NCBI RefSeq assembly: GCF_014699075.1
Contig: NZ_JACXAB010000005.1
Location: forward strand, 186,001-250,000
DNA from: Microvirga sp.
GTDB taxonomy: Bacteria; Pseudomonadota; Alphaproteobacteria; Rhizobiales; Beijerinckiaceae
Reading direction: 5' to 3'
DNA length: 64,000 nt
Under the pieces are notes generated by a model. It worked only from the letters and a program-made list of their open reading frames with translations. It was not told the origin of the DNA and made no database searches. The position numbers and the translations under genes are program-made. This document shows, piece by piece, positions 25,621 through 36,519 of this stretch (positions within the stretch are counted from its first letter, which is position 1; each line of letters opens with the position of its first letter).

Positions 25621-26211
25621 TTATTGAGAGATGGGGGTGGTGGATGATGTCACCTCCGCCACCGGCTTGCCCCCCTTGGAGGGGAAGTAGGTGTAGGAGA
25701 GGGTGATGGATGAGAGGTCCTTCACGTCGCGGTCCCCCGCCAGGCGGGGATCGACGTAGAAAACGACCGCGGATTCCAGGGTTTCTCCCGGCTGCAGGGT
25801 CTGCTCGGTGAAGCAGAAGCATTCGAGCTTGGAGAAGTAGGTGCCGGCCAAGTCGGGCTGCACGTTGTAGGTTGCAATGCCCGTCGTCGGCTTGTCGCCC
25901 TTGTTGGTGACCTTGTAGAGAACGGTCGTGGTCTCGCCGAGCTTGACCTTGACCTCAGGGGTTTCCGGCGCGAAGCGCCAGTTCAGGCCGGGCGCCACAT
26001 TGGAGTCGAACCACACCGAGATCGTCCGGTTCACCACCTGGGAGCCGTTGCTGTCGACCGCGACAGGCGTGCCGCCGAAGCCGGTGACCTTGCAGAAGAG
26101 GTCGTAGAGGGGCACGGACGCGTAGGCGAGGCCAACCATTCCCACGACGAGGCCCACGCAGGCGAAGGCCGTGCGGTGCATCTTGCGTTGGATGTGCGGA
26201 TTCTCAGCCAT
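25621..26211 (-). CDS. ctaG: Cytochrome c oxidase assembly protein CtaG (Cox11)
   Basis: Cox11 delivers copper to the CuB site of subunit I. The 196-residue protein has one N-terminal membrane anchor (VGLVVGMVGLAYASVPLYDLFC) and a periplasmic domain with the copper-binding motif ECFCFTEQTL, as well as the segment LFCKVTGFGGT. The start is ATG 26211, with GAGG seven bases upstream overlapping the stop of the preceding small gene; the TTG six bases further upstream is not needed. Length is normal for the family. Confidence 0.95.
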   Translation of the reverse strand: MAENPHIQRKMHRTAFACVGLVVGMVGLAYASVPLYDLFCKVTGFGGTPVAVDSNGSQVVNRTISVWFDSNVAPGLNWRFAPETPEVKVKLGETTTVLYKVTNKGDKPTTGIATYNVQPDLAGTYFSKLECFCFTEQTLQPGETLESAVVFYVDPRLAGDRDVKDLSSITLSYTYFPSKGGKPVAEVTSSTTPISQ

Positions 26212-26220
26212 GTCCAAACC

Positions 26221-26382
26221 TCACATGGGACGCTGCAGAACGCCCGGTCCGAGCTTCGCGATCGTGACCACGTAGAACAGAACCACGAGCACTCCGAGGG
26301 TGAGCGCCAGCGCGAGCGAACGCGTGCGGCGGCGCTTCTGTTCCTCAGGGGTGAGGCTCCGTGATGACTTTTGGTCCGCCAT
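26221..26382 (-). CDS. Small membrane protein of the oxidase operon (CoxF-like)
   Basis: This 53-residue protein lies between ctaB and ctaG, with four bases between it and ctaB. It has a charged start (RSLTPEEQKRRRTRSLA) and one membrane helix (LALALTLGVLVVLFYVVTIA), ending KLGPGVLQRPM. A small protein of this shape, often with the TPEEQKRRR motif, occupies the same slot in many alphaproteobacterial cta operons and is sometimes named CoxF; its task is not established to my knowledge. The gene is too short for standard gene finders to call reliably. Confidence 0.82.
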   Translation of the reverse strand: MADQKSSRSLTPEEQKRRRTRSLALALTLGVLVVLFYVVTIAKLGPGVLQRPM

Positions 26383-26386
26383 GGCG

Positions 26387-27343
26387 CTACCCAAACACCG
26401 GCCGGAAGAAGCCGAAGCCGTGCTCCACGAGAAGGGTGGCGAAGAGCAGGAAGAGATAGAGGATCGAGAAGCCGAAGAGCTGCTGGGCCACCCGCATGGC
26501 AGGCTCGCCCTGGCGCAGGCGGTAGACCTGGAGGGCCAGCGCCAGCATGCCGAAGCCGCCGACGAGCGAGATGATGGCATAGGCCAGCCCGCCGAAGCCC
26601 AAGGCGACCGGAGCCATGCCCAGCGGGGCGAGCAGGATCGTGTAGGCGAGGATCTGGAAACGGGTCGCGTCCGGGCCCGCCACGTTCGGCATCATCGGGA
26701 TGCCGGCGCGCTGGTAGTCGCCCGACTTGACGAGAGCGAGCGCCCAGAAGTGAGGCGGCGTCCACATGAAGATGATGGCGAACAGCACGATGCTGTCCAG
26801 GGCCACGTGACCCGTGACGGCCGCCTGCGCGACGATCGGGGGGAGGGCGCCCGCCGCACCGCCGATGACGATGTTCTGCTGCGTCGTGCGCTTCAGCCAC
26901 ATGGAATACACGACCACGTAGAAGAAGATCGTGAAGGCAAGGAGGCCTGCGGCCAGCCAGTTGCTGACGAGGCCGAGGATGATGACCGAGCCGACGGAAA
27001 GCGTCACCCCGAAGGCCAGGGCCTCGCCGGGCTGGATCTTGCCGGCCGGAATCGGGCGCTTGGCCGTGCGGGTCATGATCGCGTCGATATCCGCGTCCCA
27101 CCACATGTTCAGGCACCCGGAGGCGCCGCCGCCGACGGCGATCATGAGGAGCGACACGAAAGCCACGATGGGGTGAACGTTGGACGGGCTGACGACCATG
27201 CCGACGAGCGCCGTGAAGACGACCAGAAACATCACCCGCGGCTTCAGGAGGGCGAAGAAGTCGGACACGTCACCCTGCGACAGGCCTGCCGTGGCAAGGC
27301 TCTCGACGTGGGTTTCGGCCAGAGAGTTCGACATGGTGCTCAT
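26387..27343 (-). CDS. ctaB: Protoheme IX farnesyltransferase (heme O synthase)
   Basis: CtaB attaches a farnesyl group to heme B, the first step to heme A for the oxidase. The 318-residue membrane protein has the prenyltransferase motif [20 protein letters not shown] near residue 95 and the second aspartate-rich region near [15 protein letters not shown], with about nine helices. Two start codons are possible, ATG 27343 and ATG 27334, differing by three residues; I take the first. It follows ctaD after a 129-base gap that holds a hairpin. Confidence 0.95.
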   Translation of the reverse strand: MSTMSNSLAETHVESLATAGLSQGDVSDFFALLKPRVMFLVVFTALVGMVVSPSNVHPIVAFVSLLMIAVGGGASGCLNMWWDADIDAIMTRTAKRPIPAGKIQPGEALAFGVTLSVGSVIILGLVSNWLAAGLLAFTIFFYVVVYSMWLKRTTQQNIVIGGAAGALPPIVAQAAVTGHVALDSIVLFAIIFMWTPPHFWALALVKSGDYQRAGIPMMPNVAGPDATRFQILAYTILLAPLGMAPVALGFGGLAYAIISLVGGFGMLALALQVYRLRQGEPAMRVAQQLFGFSILYLFLLFATLLVEHGFGFFRPVFG

Positions 27344-27442
27344 CACAAAATTCCGAAATGCCGTGACGAGGCCGAAACGGCCTCCAATGGTCGGCTCCTC
27401 GCCGGAAGGCTTGAACTCGTGCAAGCCCTCTGGGGAGGAGCC

Positions 27443-27460
27443 GGGCGGCGATGGCCGCCC
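27443..27460 (-). terminator. GC-rich hairpin between ctaD and ctaB
   Basis: Stem GGGCGGC with GCCGCCC around a four-base loop, 13 bases beyond the ctaD stop. No T tract follows, so it is more likely an mRNA stabiliser or attenuator that lets subunit I be made in excess over CtaB than a full terminator. Confidence 0.4.
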
Positions 27461-27472
27461 AGCTCAGCTGTC

Positions 27473-29101
<1,629 letters not shown>

Positions 29102-29120
29102 CTATGGTCCTTCTTTCAGA

Positions 29121-29978
29121 TTACTGAGCGGTCGCGAGCTTGGTCGGAGCCGGGCTGTCCGTGGAAGCATAACGCTGCTTCGCCTCGGTCAGCCAAGCGG
29201 CATATTGTTGCTCGCTCACGACGCGGATTTCGATGGGCATGTAGGGATGTCCGTTGCCGCAGAGCTCCGAGCACTGGCCGTAATACACGCCTTCCTTCTC
29301 AGCCTTGAACCAGGTCTCGTTCAGGCGGCCCGGAATGGCATCGACCTTGATATAGAAGGACGGCAAGGCAAAGGCATGAAGCACGTCGGCCGAGGTCACC
29401 TGGACCCGCACGACCTTGCCCACCGGCACGACCATCGCGTTGTCGGCGGCGAGCAGGCGCGGCTGGTCGGGCTTCCGGTTCCCGTCTTCGGGGATCATGT
29501 TCGAATCGAACTTGAAGCCGCCACCCTGATCGGCCGGGTACTCGTAGCCCCAGTACCAGGAATAGCCGGTCGCCTTCACCACCAGGTCGGCCTGCGGCGG
29601 CACGAGCTGCTCGCGCAGCAGGCGGAAGGACGGAATGGCGATCGCCACGAGGATCAGCACCGGGACGATGGTCCAGGCGACTTCGAGCAAGGTGTTGTGG
29701 GTGGTCTTCGAGGGGGCCGGGTTCTTGTTCTCGTTGAAGCGCGCAACGATCACGAGAAGCAGCGCCAGCACGAAGAGGCAGATCGCGGCCATGAGCCAGG
29801 TTAGGTAGGTGTGAAAGTTGGACACGCTCTGTCCCAACTCGGTCACCATCTCCTGCATGCCGGTTTCCCATGGGGAGGGCTGCCCGGCGGCGGCCCACGC
29901 CTCACTTATGCCCAACACAAGTGCGACCGCTGCCGTGGAGAGGGCGGTCACCGATCGACGTCCAGTCTCGATCCGCAT
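29121..29978 (-). CDS. ctaC: Cytochrome c oxidase subunit II
   Basis: The protein (285 residues from the chosen start) has a signal peptide, two membrane helices (FHTYLTWLMAAICLFVLALLLV and VAWTIVPVLILVAIAIPSF) and a periplasmic cupredoxin domain. The CuA ligands are complete in EGVYYGQCSELCGNGHPYMP (two cysteines, histidine, methionine), with the further histidine in DVLHAFALPS. No heme c motif follows, so this is an ordinary aa3 subunit II. ATG 29978 is chosen because it begins a clean signal peptide; the frame is open upstream to 30077. It is first in the operon, with a FixK-like box about 110 bases upstream. Confidence 0.96.
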   Translation of the reverse strand: MRIETGRRSVTALSTAAVALVLGISEAWAAAGQPSPWETGMQEMVTELGQSVSNFHTYLTWLMAAICLFVLALLLVIVARFNENKNPAPSKTTHNTLLEVAWTIVPVLILVAIAIPSFRLLREQLVPPQADLVVKATGYSWYWGYEYPADQGGGFKFDSNMIPEDGNRKPDQPRLLAADNAMVVPVGKVVRVQVTSADVLHAFALPSFYIKVDAIPGRLNETWFKAEKEGVYYGQCSELCGNGHPYMPIEIRVVSEQQYAAWLTEAKQRYASTDSPAPTKLATAQ

Positions 29979-30079
29979 CGGCGTTCCAAAGCTCCTAAAG
30001 ATGTGATGGCCCAGGGCCATGAAAGCATCGGGGACAGCGCGGGCGTGCGAAGAACGGCGCCCGGCTTGCGCCATCACCT

Positions 30080-30093
30080 TTGATCTGCGTCAA
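30080..30093. promoter_or_regulatory. Fnr/FixK-type box (TTGA-N6-TCAA) before ctaC
   Basis: TTGATCTGCGTCAA is a close match to the anaerobox TTGAT-N4-ATCAA bound by Fnr/FixK-type regulators. It lies about 108 bases upstream of ctaC and about 200 bases upstream of the divergent IalB-like gene, in a 314-base gap where I see no gene. Confidence 0.6.
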
Positions 30094-30292
30094 AGACCAC
30101 AGGACGCGCGGAAGCGCAACGGTAGAAGCGTTCCAAACTGTGCGTCATAACCGCCAAAACGCGTTTCAGCCTTCCAAAGCGGCCCTGTCGCTTGACATTG
30201 CGCCCCCTGACATGGTCCCAACGGGCCAAAGTTGTAGTTGGAGCGGCGGCATGCCGCGACCCTTGGTAAGGGTTGAAGGAATGGAGAAACCG

Positions 30293-30805
30293 ATGGGCGC
30301 ATCGCAATGGGTTCGCCATAGCGCGGCAGCTTTCCTGGGGCTGGCAGCCCTGCTCGGCGCCAGCAGCGCGGGCGCTCAGGGGATGGTGAGGAACACCTTC
30401 GGCGACTGGCAGATGCGGTGCGAGACCCCGGCCGGCGCCACCGCCGAGCAGTGCGCCCTGGTGCAGAACGTCGTTGCGGAGGACCGCCCCAACGTCACCC
30501 TCGTGATTATCATGTTGAAAACCGCCGATGGCAAAAGCCGCCTCCTGCGCGTGGTGGCGCCTCTGGGTATTCTGCTGCCCTCAGGGTTAGGCCTGAAGAT
30601 CGACCAGACGGATATCGGCCGCGCCGGCTTCGTGCGCTGCCTGGCATCGGGCTGCGTCGCCGAGGTCGTCATGGAGGACAACCTGATCAACCAGATGAAG
30701 ACCGGCCAGCAGGCCACCTTCATCGTCTTCCAGACGCCCGAGGAGGGGATCGGGATTCCCGTGTCGCTGAACGGGTTCGCGGCCGGGTTCGATGCCCTTC
30801 CGTAA
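30293..30805 (+). CDS. Invasion-associated locus B (IalB) family protein
   Basis: The 170-residue exported protein has a signal peptide (VRHSAAAFLGLAALLGAS, cleavage near AGAQ) and the IalB core: FGDWQMRCE near the start of the mature protein, a conserved cysteine in AEQCALVQ, and the pair CLASGCVAEV. IalB was named for Bartonella erythrocyte invasion, but relatives are widespread in free-living rhizobia, where the role is unknown. ATG 30293 has GGAG six bases upstream; ATG 30281 is possible and would add four residues. A lipoprotein gene follows 27 bases downstream. Confidence 0.88.
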   Translation: MGASQWVRHSAAAFLGLAALLGASSAGAQGMVRNTFGDWQMRCETPAGATAEQCALVQNVVAEDRPNVTLVIIMLKTADGKSRLLRVVAPLGILLPSGLGLKIDQTDIGRAGFVRCLASGCVAEVVMEDNLINQMKTGQQATFIVFQTPEEGIGIPVSLNGFAAGFDALP

Positions 30806-30832
30806 ACGATGAAGAGAGGGTGGGGGACAGAA

Positions 30833-31399
30833 ATGAACAAGGGATTGAACCGCTGGGCCGGACGGGCCTTCGTCGTGCTCGGGATCTCGGCCCTGGCCGG
30901 CTGCGGAGCGCCGGGCGAGGGCGGGTTCGGTGTCGGCGACATGCTGCTTACGGCCGGAACGACCCAGACGCCGCGTCAGGCTGCCGAGACCCGCGACGTC
31001 TATTGCCCGACCGTCGATGTCATGGATGGCGGCTCGGTCATCCGGTCCGGCGATGCGGGCTCCGTGCGCAGCCAGATCGCCCTGGGCGACCTTGCCCGTG
31101 AATGCGTCGGCCAGCCGGACGGCAGCACCCTCGTGAGGGTCGGCTTGGAAGCCCGGGCGCTTCTCGGCGCAGGCGGATCGGCCGGCCGCTATGACGTTCC
31201 GGTCCAGATCGTCGTCAAGGACGGCTCGACCGTCTTCGCCAACCGCTCCCGCCGGGTTGCGGCCGCAATCCCGGCCGGCCAGACCCAGACGACCGTCTCG
31301 ATCGTCGAGGAAGGCATCGTGGTTCCGGCTGCGTCGGCCAACAACTTCGAGATCGAGGTCGGTCTCGGTACCCGTGCGACGGTCGGACGCCGCGGCTAA
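30833..31399 (+). CDS. Predicted lipoprotein, function unknown
   Basis: The 188-residue protein has a lipoprotein signal peptide ending in the lipobox ISALAGCGAP, so the cysteine near residue 24 is probably lipidated. The mature part contains a cysteine pair (YCPTV and ECVGQ) and beta-rich segments, with no family I can name. GGGGGA lies eight bases before ATG 30833. It is downstream of the IalB-like gene and probably in the same operon, and its stop is three bases from the convergent CBS-domain gene. Confidence 0.78.
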   Translation: MNKGLNRWAGRAFVVLGISALAGCGAPGEGGFGVGDMLLTAGTTQTPRQAAETRDVYCPTVDVMDGGSVIRSGDAGSVRSQIALGDLARECVGQPDGSTLVRVGLEARALLGAGGSAGRYDVPVQIVVKDGSTVFANRSRRVAAAIPAGQTQTTVSIVEEGIVVPAASANNFEIEVGLGTRATVGRRG

Positions 31400-31402
31400 A
31401 CC

Positions 31403-32707
31403 TTAATAGAGGACGGCCGCGCCTGCTCTCTGGTTGAGGGGAGCGGCCAGCACCTTGTCGATCCGGCGCTCGTCGAGGTCGATCACCTCGAAGCGCCAGC
31501 CGAAGGTCTCCACGTGTTCGCCCGTGGTCGGCAGGTGCTGCAGCTCGCTGATCACCAGGCCGCCCACCGTGTGATAGCTGCGGGTCTCGGGCAGGGTCAC
31601 GCCGAGGATCTCGGCCATCTCGTCCACCGGCATGGAGCCGGCGAGCAGCCAGGAGCCATCCTCGCGCCGGACGGCGTCGGGTTCCGGCGCCTCGCCGTCG
31701 GACCGGAAGGCGCCGACGATGGCCTCCAGGGCATCGGCCGGGGTCACGACCCCTTCGAAATGACCGTATTCATCATGGACGAGGGCCATGGGGACTTCGG
31801 CGTCCCGCAGGATTGCCAGAGCATCGAGCGCATAGAGCGTGTCGGGAATGACCGGCGCCTGCTGCAGGTGCTTGCGGATCTCGAGGGGCTGGCCGGACAG
31901 CATGGCGGCCAGAAGCTCTCGCGACTGAACGACGCCGATTACGTTGTCGGGGGTGCCTTCGCTCACCGGCAGGCGCGAATGAGGGGTCTCGATCAGCAGC
32001 TGGCGGATCGTTTCCTCGCTGTCCTCGGTATCGATCCAGTCCACGTCCGTCCGGGGCGTCATGAGACCGCGCACGGTCCGGTCGCCGAGGCGCAGCACGC
32101 CCGAGATCATGCGGCGCTCCTCCTCCTCGATGACGCCCGCGCTTTCGGCCTCGCCGACGAGCATCTTGATCTCCTCTTCTGTCACGGTCGAGGAATCGTC
32201 GGACTTGGTGCCGAAGAGGCTGAAGATCAGGGTGGTGGAGGCATTCAGAAGCCAGACGGCCGGGGCTGCCACCTTCGAGACGATCAGCATTACCGGGGCC
32301 ATGGCGCAGGCGATGCCCTCCGGGTGGCGCAGGGCCAGCTGCTTGGGTACGAGCTCGCCGACCACGATGGACAGGTAGGTGATGATGCCGATGACGATGC
32401 CGTAGCCGAGAGGCTCGGCCGCACCCTCGGGCATGCCCTGGCCCAGGAAGATGTCCCTCAGCCGGCTGCCCAAAGCCGCGCCCGAGAAGGCGCCGGCCAG
32501 GATGCCCACCAGGGTGATGCCGATCTGGACCGTGGAGAGGAAGCGGCCCGAATCCTCCATGAGGGTGAGGGCCGTGTTGGCGCCGGAACGGCCCTGCTCG
32601 GCCATGGCCTTCAAGCGAGGCCGGCGGGCTGACACGATGGCAAGTTCGGAAAGAGCGAAGACGCCGTTAAGGGCGACGAGAGCGAGAGCGATGATCAGTT
32701 CGAGCAA
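31403..32707 (-). CDS. Hemolysin-family (CNNM/CorC-like) membrane protein with CBS domains
   Basis: The 434-residue protein has the order DUF21 (CNNM) membrane domain (residues 1-190), a CBS pair (about 200-325; first marked by MTPRTDVDWIDTEDS) and a CorC_HlyC domain at the C terminus (about 345-425; GGLVISELQHLPTTGEHVE). Members act in magnesium or cobalt efflux or in resistance; despite the name few are hemolysins. The first codon is TTG 32707 with no obvious ribosome-binding site, so the start is uncertain, but the protein begins directly with the first membrane helix (LELIIALALVALNGVFALS) and cannot be much shorter. Confidence 0.9.
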   Translation of the reverse strand: MLELIIALALVALNGVFALSELAIVSARRPRLKAMAEQGRSGANTALTLMEDSGRFLSTVQIGITLVGILAGAFSGAALGSRLRDIFLGQGMPEGAAEPLGYGIVIGIITYLSIVVGELVPKQLALRHPEGIACAMAPVMLIVSKVAAPAVWLLNASTTLIFSLFGTKSDDSSTVTEEEIKMLVGEAESAGVIEEEERRMISGVLRLGDRTVRGLMTPRTDVDWIDTEDSEETIRQLLIETPHSRLPVSEGTPDNVIGVVQSRELLAAMLSGQPLEIRKHLQQAPVIPDTLYALDALAILRDAEVPMALVHDEYGHFEGVVTPADALEAIVGAFRSDGEAPEPDAVRREDGSWLLAGSMPVDEMAEILGVTLPETRSYHTVGGLVISELQHLPTTGEHVETFGWRFEVIDLDERRIDKVLAAPLNQRAGAAVLY

Positions 32708-32878
32708 CGATGCGTGGAGCTGCTGACCGGATCAGGCCGCGCTTCTCCCCTTCTGTGACAGATGGCCCCTAAGATGGAGCCTCACGGGCGTGGCGTCAAT
32801 TAAAGGGTGAACAGGCCGGCCTTGCTTTGTTGACAGGAGGCCAATTCCTCTTCAGAGCTTAATCCCAGCCGATGATCC

Positions 32879-33073
32879 CCGCGGAAGAGACCGGACTTAG
32901 CGTCCGGCGCCGAAGGCGCAACCGCCCCGGAAACGCTCAGGCCAAAGGACCGCGCGGGAGCTGGCACTCTGGAAAGCGACGACGTTTGAAAGCGTCGTCC
33001 ACCGACGGGCGTAACCTTTCGCATGAAGCGTTTGGGAAATCTCTCAGGTCTCGGGACAGAGGGGGCGCAGAGC
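32879..33073 (+). ncRNA. Tandem glycine riboswitch
   Basis: Two glycine aptamers precede gcvT. The first has the conserved pieces GCGCCGAAGGCGCAA and GGAAACGCTCAGGC followed by AAAGGACCGC (32905-32952). The second has CTCTGGAAAG, CACCGACGGGCGTAACC and GGAAATCTCTCAGGT, then GGACAGAGG (32967-33061). This is the classic cooperative tandem arrangement, where glycine binding turns on the cleavage operon. A TTGACA at 32830 could be the -35 of its promoter; the -10 is not clear. The rest of the 412-base gap (32708-32878) shows nothing else. Confidence 0.95.
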
Positions 33074-33119
33074 AACGGGCCGCAAGGCTCGATGGAACGC
33101 GCACCTTTGAGGGAACCCG

Positions 33120-34268
33120 ATGGCCGAGCCAGCGCATAGCGACGAGCCGCTCCTGAAAACCCCGCTCCATGCGGAGCATGTGGCGCTTGGCGCCCGCATG
33201 GTGCCGTTCGCCGGCTACGACATGCCGGTGCAGTATCCCACCGGCATCCTCACCGAGCACAACTGGACCCGCGAGCATGCGGGCCTGTTCGACGTGTCGC
33301 ATATGGGCCAGGCTTTCCTCGTCGCTGAGGACAAGAGCCACGAGACCGTGGCCAGGGCGCTGGAAGCCTTGATCCCTGCCGACGTGCTGAATCTCAAGCT
33401 GAACCAGCAGCGCTATTCGCAGCTTCTGGCCGATGACGGCGGCATCCTCGACGATCTCATGGTGACCCGCGTCGGCGCTCCGGGACATGAGGGCTGGCTC
33501 TATCTCGTCGTGAACGCCTCGATGAAGGAGCAGGACTACGCTCACATCCAGGCGCGCCTGCCGACGGGCGTGAGCCTGAACCGCAAGGACAACCTCGGTC
33601 TGATGGCCCTGCAGGGACCTTCCGCGGAAGCCGTTCTGACAAAGCTTTCACCTGAAGCTGCCGGGCTCTCCTTCATGATGTCCGCCGACGTTCAGATCGA
33701 CGGCATCTGGTGCCACGTTTCCCGCTCCGGCTACACCGGCGAGGATGGTTTCGAAATTTCCTGCAAGGGAGAGGATGCGGCGAAGCTCTGGCGCGCCCTC
33801 CTTGCCGATCCGGAGGTGAAGGCCATCGGCCTCGGCGCACGCGATTCGCTGCGGCTTGAAGCGGGGCTTTGCCTCTACGGTCACGACATCGACACCACCA
33901 CGTCGCCCATCGAGGCGGGCCTGATCTGGTCGATCCAGAAGCGCCGCCGCGAGGAGGGGGGCTTCCCCGGTGCCGCGCGCGTTCAGCGCGAGATCAAGGA
34001 CGGAGCTTCACGCGTTCGCGTCGGCATCAAGCCGGAAGGCCGCGCTCCTGCCCGCGAGGGCAGCGTCATCACCACGCCTGACGGGCGCGAGGTCGGCATC
34101 GTGACCTCCGGCGGTTTCGGCCCCACGGTCAACGGCCCGGTCGCCATGGGCTATGTGGCCAAGGACGTCTCCGCCGTCGGAACCGACCTGCATCTCATCG
34201 TTCGCGGCAAGCCGCTGCCGGCCAAGGTCGCAGCCATGCCGTTCGCTCCCCATCGCTACAAGCGCTGA
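33120..34268 (+). CDS. gcvT: Aminomethyltransferase (glycine cleavage T protein)
   Basis: GcvT transfers the methylene group from the H-protein arm to tetrahydrofolate and frees ammonia. The 382-residue protein has the usual start [20 protein letters not shown], the folate-binding aspartate in [12 protein letters not shown], the motif [13 protein letters not shown] and [21 protein letters not shown] lies seven bases before the ATG. It heads the gcvT-gcvH-osmC-gcvPA-gcvPB operon controlled by the glycine riboswitch. Confidence 0.97.
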   Translation: MAEPAHSDEPLLKTPLHAEHVALGARMVPFAGYDMPVQYPTGILTEHNWTREHAGLFDVSHMGQAFLVAEDKSHETVARALEALIPADVLNLKLNQQRYSQLLADDGGILDDLMVTRVGAPGHEGWLYLVVNASMKEQDYAHIQARLPTGVSLNRKDNLGLMALQGPSAEAVLTKLSPEAAGLSFMMSADVQIDGIWCHVSRSGYTGEDGFEISCKGEDAAKLWRALLADPEVKAIGLGARDSLRLEAGLCLYGHDIDTTTSPIEAGLIWSIQKRRREEGGFPGAARVQREIKDGASRVRVGIKPEGRAPAREGSVITTPDGREVGIVTSGGFGPTVNGPVAMGYVAKDVSAVGTDLHLIVRGKPLPAKVAAMPFAPHRYKR

Positions 34269-34291
34269 TACCAAACAAGAGGGAATTCATC

Positions 34292-34666
34292 ATGACCACG
34301 CGCTACACCAAGGATCACGAATACATCCGCGTCGAGGGCGACGCCGGCATCGTGGGCATTTCCGATTACGCCCAGGGCCAGCTTGGCGACGTGGTGTTCG
34401 TGGAACTGCCCAGCGTCGGCAAGACCCTGTCGAAGGGCGATGAGGCGGCCGTCGTCGAGAGCGTGAAGGCGGCAAGCGAAGTCTATGCACCCGTCTCCGG
34501 CGAGGTGGTCGAGGTCAACAGCGAGCTCGAGGCTTCCCCCGGCACCGTCAACGAGGATCCCGCTGGCCGCGGCTGGTTCATGAAGATCCGTCTCACGAAC
34601 GAGAGCGAGCTCGACGGCCTCATGACCGAAGAGCAGTACGGGGAATTCGTGAAGTCGATCTCTTAA
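34292..34666 (+). CDS. gcvH: Glycine cleavage system H protein
   Basis: The H protein carries the lipoyl arm that shuttles the aminomethyl group between P, T and L proteins. This 124-residue protein has the lipoylation site [17 protein letters not shown], with the lysine near residue 59, and the usual ending EEQYGEFV. It follows gcvT after 23 bases. The L protein (lipoamide dehydrogenase) is not in the window. Confidence 0.97.
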   Translation: MTTRYTKDHEYIRVEGDAGIVGISDYAQGQLGDVVFVELPSVGKTLSKGDEAAVVESVKAASEVYAPVSGEVVEVNSELEASPGTVNEDPAGRGWFMKIRLTNESELDGLMTEEQYGEFVKSIS

Positions 34667-34681
34667 AAAGAGAGCACGGCC

Positions 34682-35158
34682 ATGACGCACGAGTACAGGG
34701 CGACAATCCGCTGGAGGCGGGGAGAAGACGAGAGCTTCTCCGACAACCGCTACAGACGCGGCCATACATGGTTCTTCGATGGCGGCGTCACAGTTCCCGG
34801 CTCCGCGTCGCCCTCCGTCGTGCCGTTGCCCCTCTCGCGGGAGGATGCTGTCGATCCGGAAGAGGCGTTCGTGGCGGCTGTTTCGAGCTGCCACATGCTC
34901 ACCTTCCTGTCGATCGCCGCCAAGAAGCGCTTCGTCGTCGATGGATATGAGGACAAGGCGCTTGGCATCATGACGAAGAACGAGAACGGCAAGCTCTTCG
35001 TCTCCAAAGTAACTCTTGATCCGGTGATCGCGTTCTCAGGCGACAAGCAGCCCAACCCTGAGCAGATCGCCGACATGCACCACCTCGCCCACAAGGAATG
35101 CTTCATCGCCAACTCCGTGCTCACGGAGATCGTGGTGGCGGGCATCCCCTCGCATTAA
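34682..35158 (+). CDS. OsmC-family peroxidase inside the gcv operon
   Basis: The 158-residue protein is an OsmC/Ohr-type thiol peroxidase homologue: the two reactive cysteines are in [15 protein letters not shown] (first) and [11 protein letters not shown] (second), with the acidic residue of PEEAFVAAV. Such enzymes reduce organic hydroperoxides, often with lipoyl cofactors (lipoamide and lipoamide dehydrogenase) as reductant. That makes its place, 15 bases after gcvH and 20 before gcvPA, meaningful: it may use or protect lipoylated proteins. Length and motifs are intact. Confidence 0.92.
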   Translation: MTHEYRATIRWRRGEDESFSDNRYRRGHTWFFDGGVTVPGSASPSVVPLPLSREDAVDPEEAFVAAVSSCHMLTFLSIAAKKRFVVDGYEDKALGIMTKNENGKLFVSKVTLDPVIAFSGDKQPNPEQIADMHHLAHKECFIANSVLTEIVVAGIPSH

Positions 35159-35178
35159 CAAACAAGGTTCTTTCGCCG

Positions 35179-36519
35179 ATGCGTTATTTGCCTTTGTCCG
35201 ACACCGACCGCAGCGAGATGCTCGCGCGCATCGGCGTCAACCACGTCGATGAGCTGTTCGCCGACGTGCCGAAGAACCTGCTCCTCAAGGAGCCGGTGGA
35301 CCTGCCGCGCCGCAAGGGCGAGCTGGACGTGGAGCGCATCCTCTCCCGGATGTCCTCTAAAAACATCCCGGCCTCGTCAGTGCCGTTCTTCGTGGGCGCA
35401 GGCGCCTACAAGCACCATGTGCCGGCCACCGTCGACCACCTGATCCAGCGCTCCGAGTTCCTGACGAGCTACACGCCGTATCAGCCGGAGATCGCGCAAG
35501 GGACGCTGCAGTATCTCTTCGAGTTCCAGACGCAAGTGGCCGCGCTCACCGGCATGGAGGTGGCGAACGCCTCCATGTATGACGGCTCCACCGGCACGGG
35601 CGAGGCGGTGCTCATGGCGCACCGTGTCACCAAGCGCCGCAAGGCCGTGCTCTCGGGCGGCCTGCATCCGCATTATGCCGATGTGGTGCGGACGCTCTCC
35701 GAGATGTCGAGCGACGACGTCGTCACCATGGCGCCGGACGTGGCCGGCACCGAGGACATTCTCTCGCAGATCGACGACAGCGTGTCCTGCGTCGTCGTGC
35801 AGTCGCCGGATGTGTTCGGCAACGTGCGCGACCTGAAGCCCATCGCCGACAAGGCGCATCAGCATGGCGTGCTGCTGATTGCCGTGTTCACGGAGGTCGT
35901 CTCGCTCGGCTTGCTGCAATCCCCAGGCAGCATGGGCGCCGATATCGTGGTGGGCGAGGGGCAGTCGATCGGCAACGCGCTGAACTTTGGCGGCCCCTAT
36001 GTGGGCCTCTTCGCCACCCAGTCGAAGTTCCTGCGCCAGATGCCCGGCCGCCTCTGCGGCGAGACCGTGGATGCGGACGGCAACCGCGGATTCGTGCTCA
36101 CGCTGTCCACTCGCGAGCAGCATATCCGCCGCGACAAGGCGACCTCGAACATCTGCACCAATTCGGGCCTCTGCTCGCTTGCCTTCACCATTCACATGAC
36201 GCTGCTCGGCGAAGCAGGCCTCTCGCGCCTCGCCCGCATCAACCATGCGAACGCCGTGAAGCTGGCTGACCAATTGGCTTCCGTGAAGGGCGTCGAAGTG
36301 CTTAACAAGGCGTTCTTCAACGAGTTCACGTTGAGGCTCGCAAAACCCGCGGCTGAAGTGGTGGAACGTCTCGTCGAGAAAGGCGTGCTCGCGGGCGTGC
36401 CCGTGTCGCGCCTCCTGCCGGGTGCCGGCCTCGACAACCTGTTGCTCGTCGCTTCGACCGAAGTGAACACCGATGATGATCGCGCGGCCTTCTGTGCCGC
36501 CTTGAAGGAGGTTCTGTGA
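35179..36519 (+). CDS. gcvPA: Glycine dehydrogenase (decarboxylating) subunit 1
   Basis: The P protein is split in this organism; this is the N-terminal-half-like subunit of 446 residues, beginning [19 protein letters not shown], the typical start. Family segments include [34 protein letters not shown] and [20 protein letters not shown]. The subunit lacks the PLP lysine, which is in GcvPB. The upstream-extended frame (from 35098) overlaps osmC and is not used. Its stop overlaps the gcvPB start by one base, so production of both subunits is coupled. Confidence 0.97.
   Translation: MRYLPLSDTDRSEMLARIGVNHVDELFADVPKNLLLKEPVDLPRRKGELDVERILSRMSSKNIPASSVPFFVGAGAYKHHVPATVDHLIQRSEFLTSYTPYQPEIAQGTLQYLFEFQTQVAALTGMEVANASMYDGSTGTGEAVLMAHRVTKRRKAVLSGGLHPHYADVVRTLSEMSSDDVVTMAPDVAGTEDILSQIDDSVSCVVVQSPDVFGNVRDLKPIADKAHQHGVLLIAVFTEVVSLGLLQSPGSMGADIVVGEGQSIGNALNFGGPYVGLFATQSKFLRQMPGRLCGETVDADGNRGFVLTLSTREQHIRRDKATSNICTNSGLCSLAFTIHMTLLGEAGLSRLARINHANAVKLADQLASVKGVEVLNKAFFNEFTLRLAKPAAEVVERLVEKGVLAGVPVSRLLPGAGLDNLLLVASTEVNTDDDRAAFCAALKEVL

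Noticed and set aside
30080-30292. A longer N terminus for the IalB-like protein starting at 30080
   Set aside because: It would bury the signal peptide and overlap the FixK-like box; the inner ATG has a ribosome-binding site.
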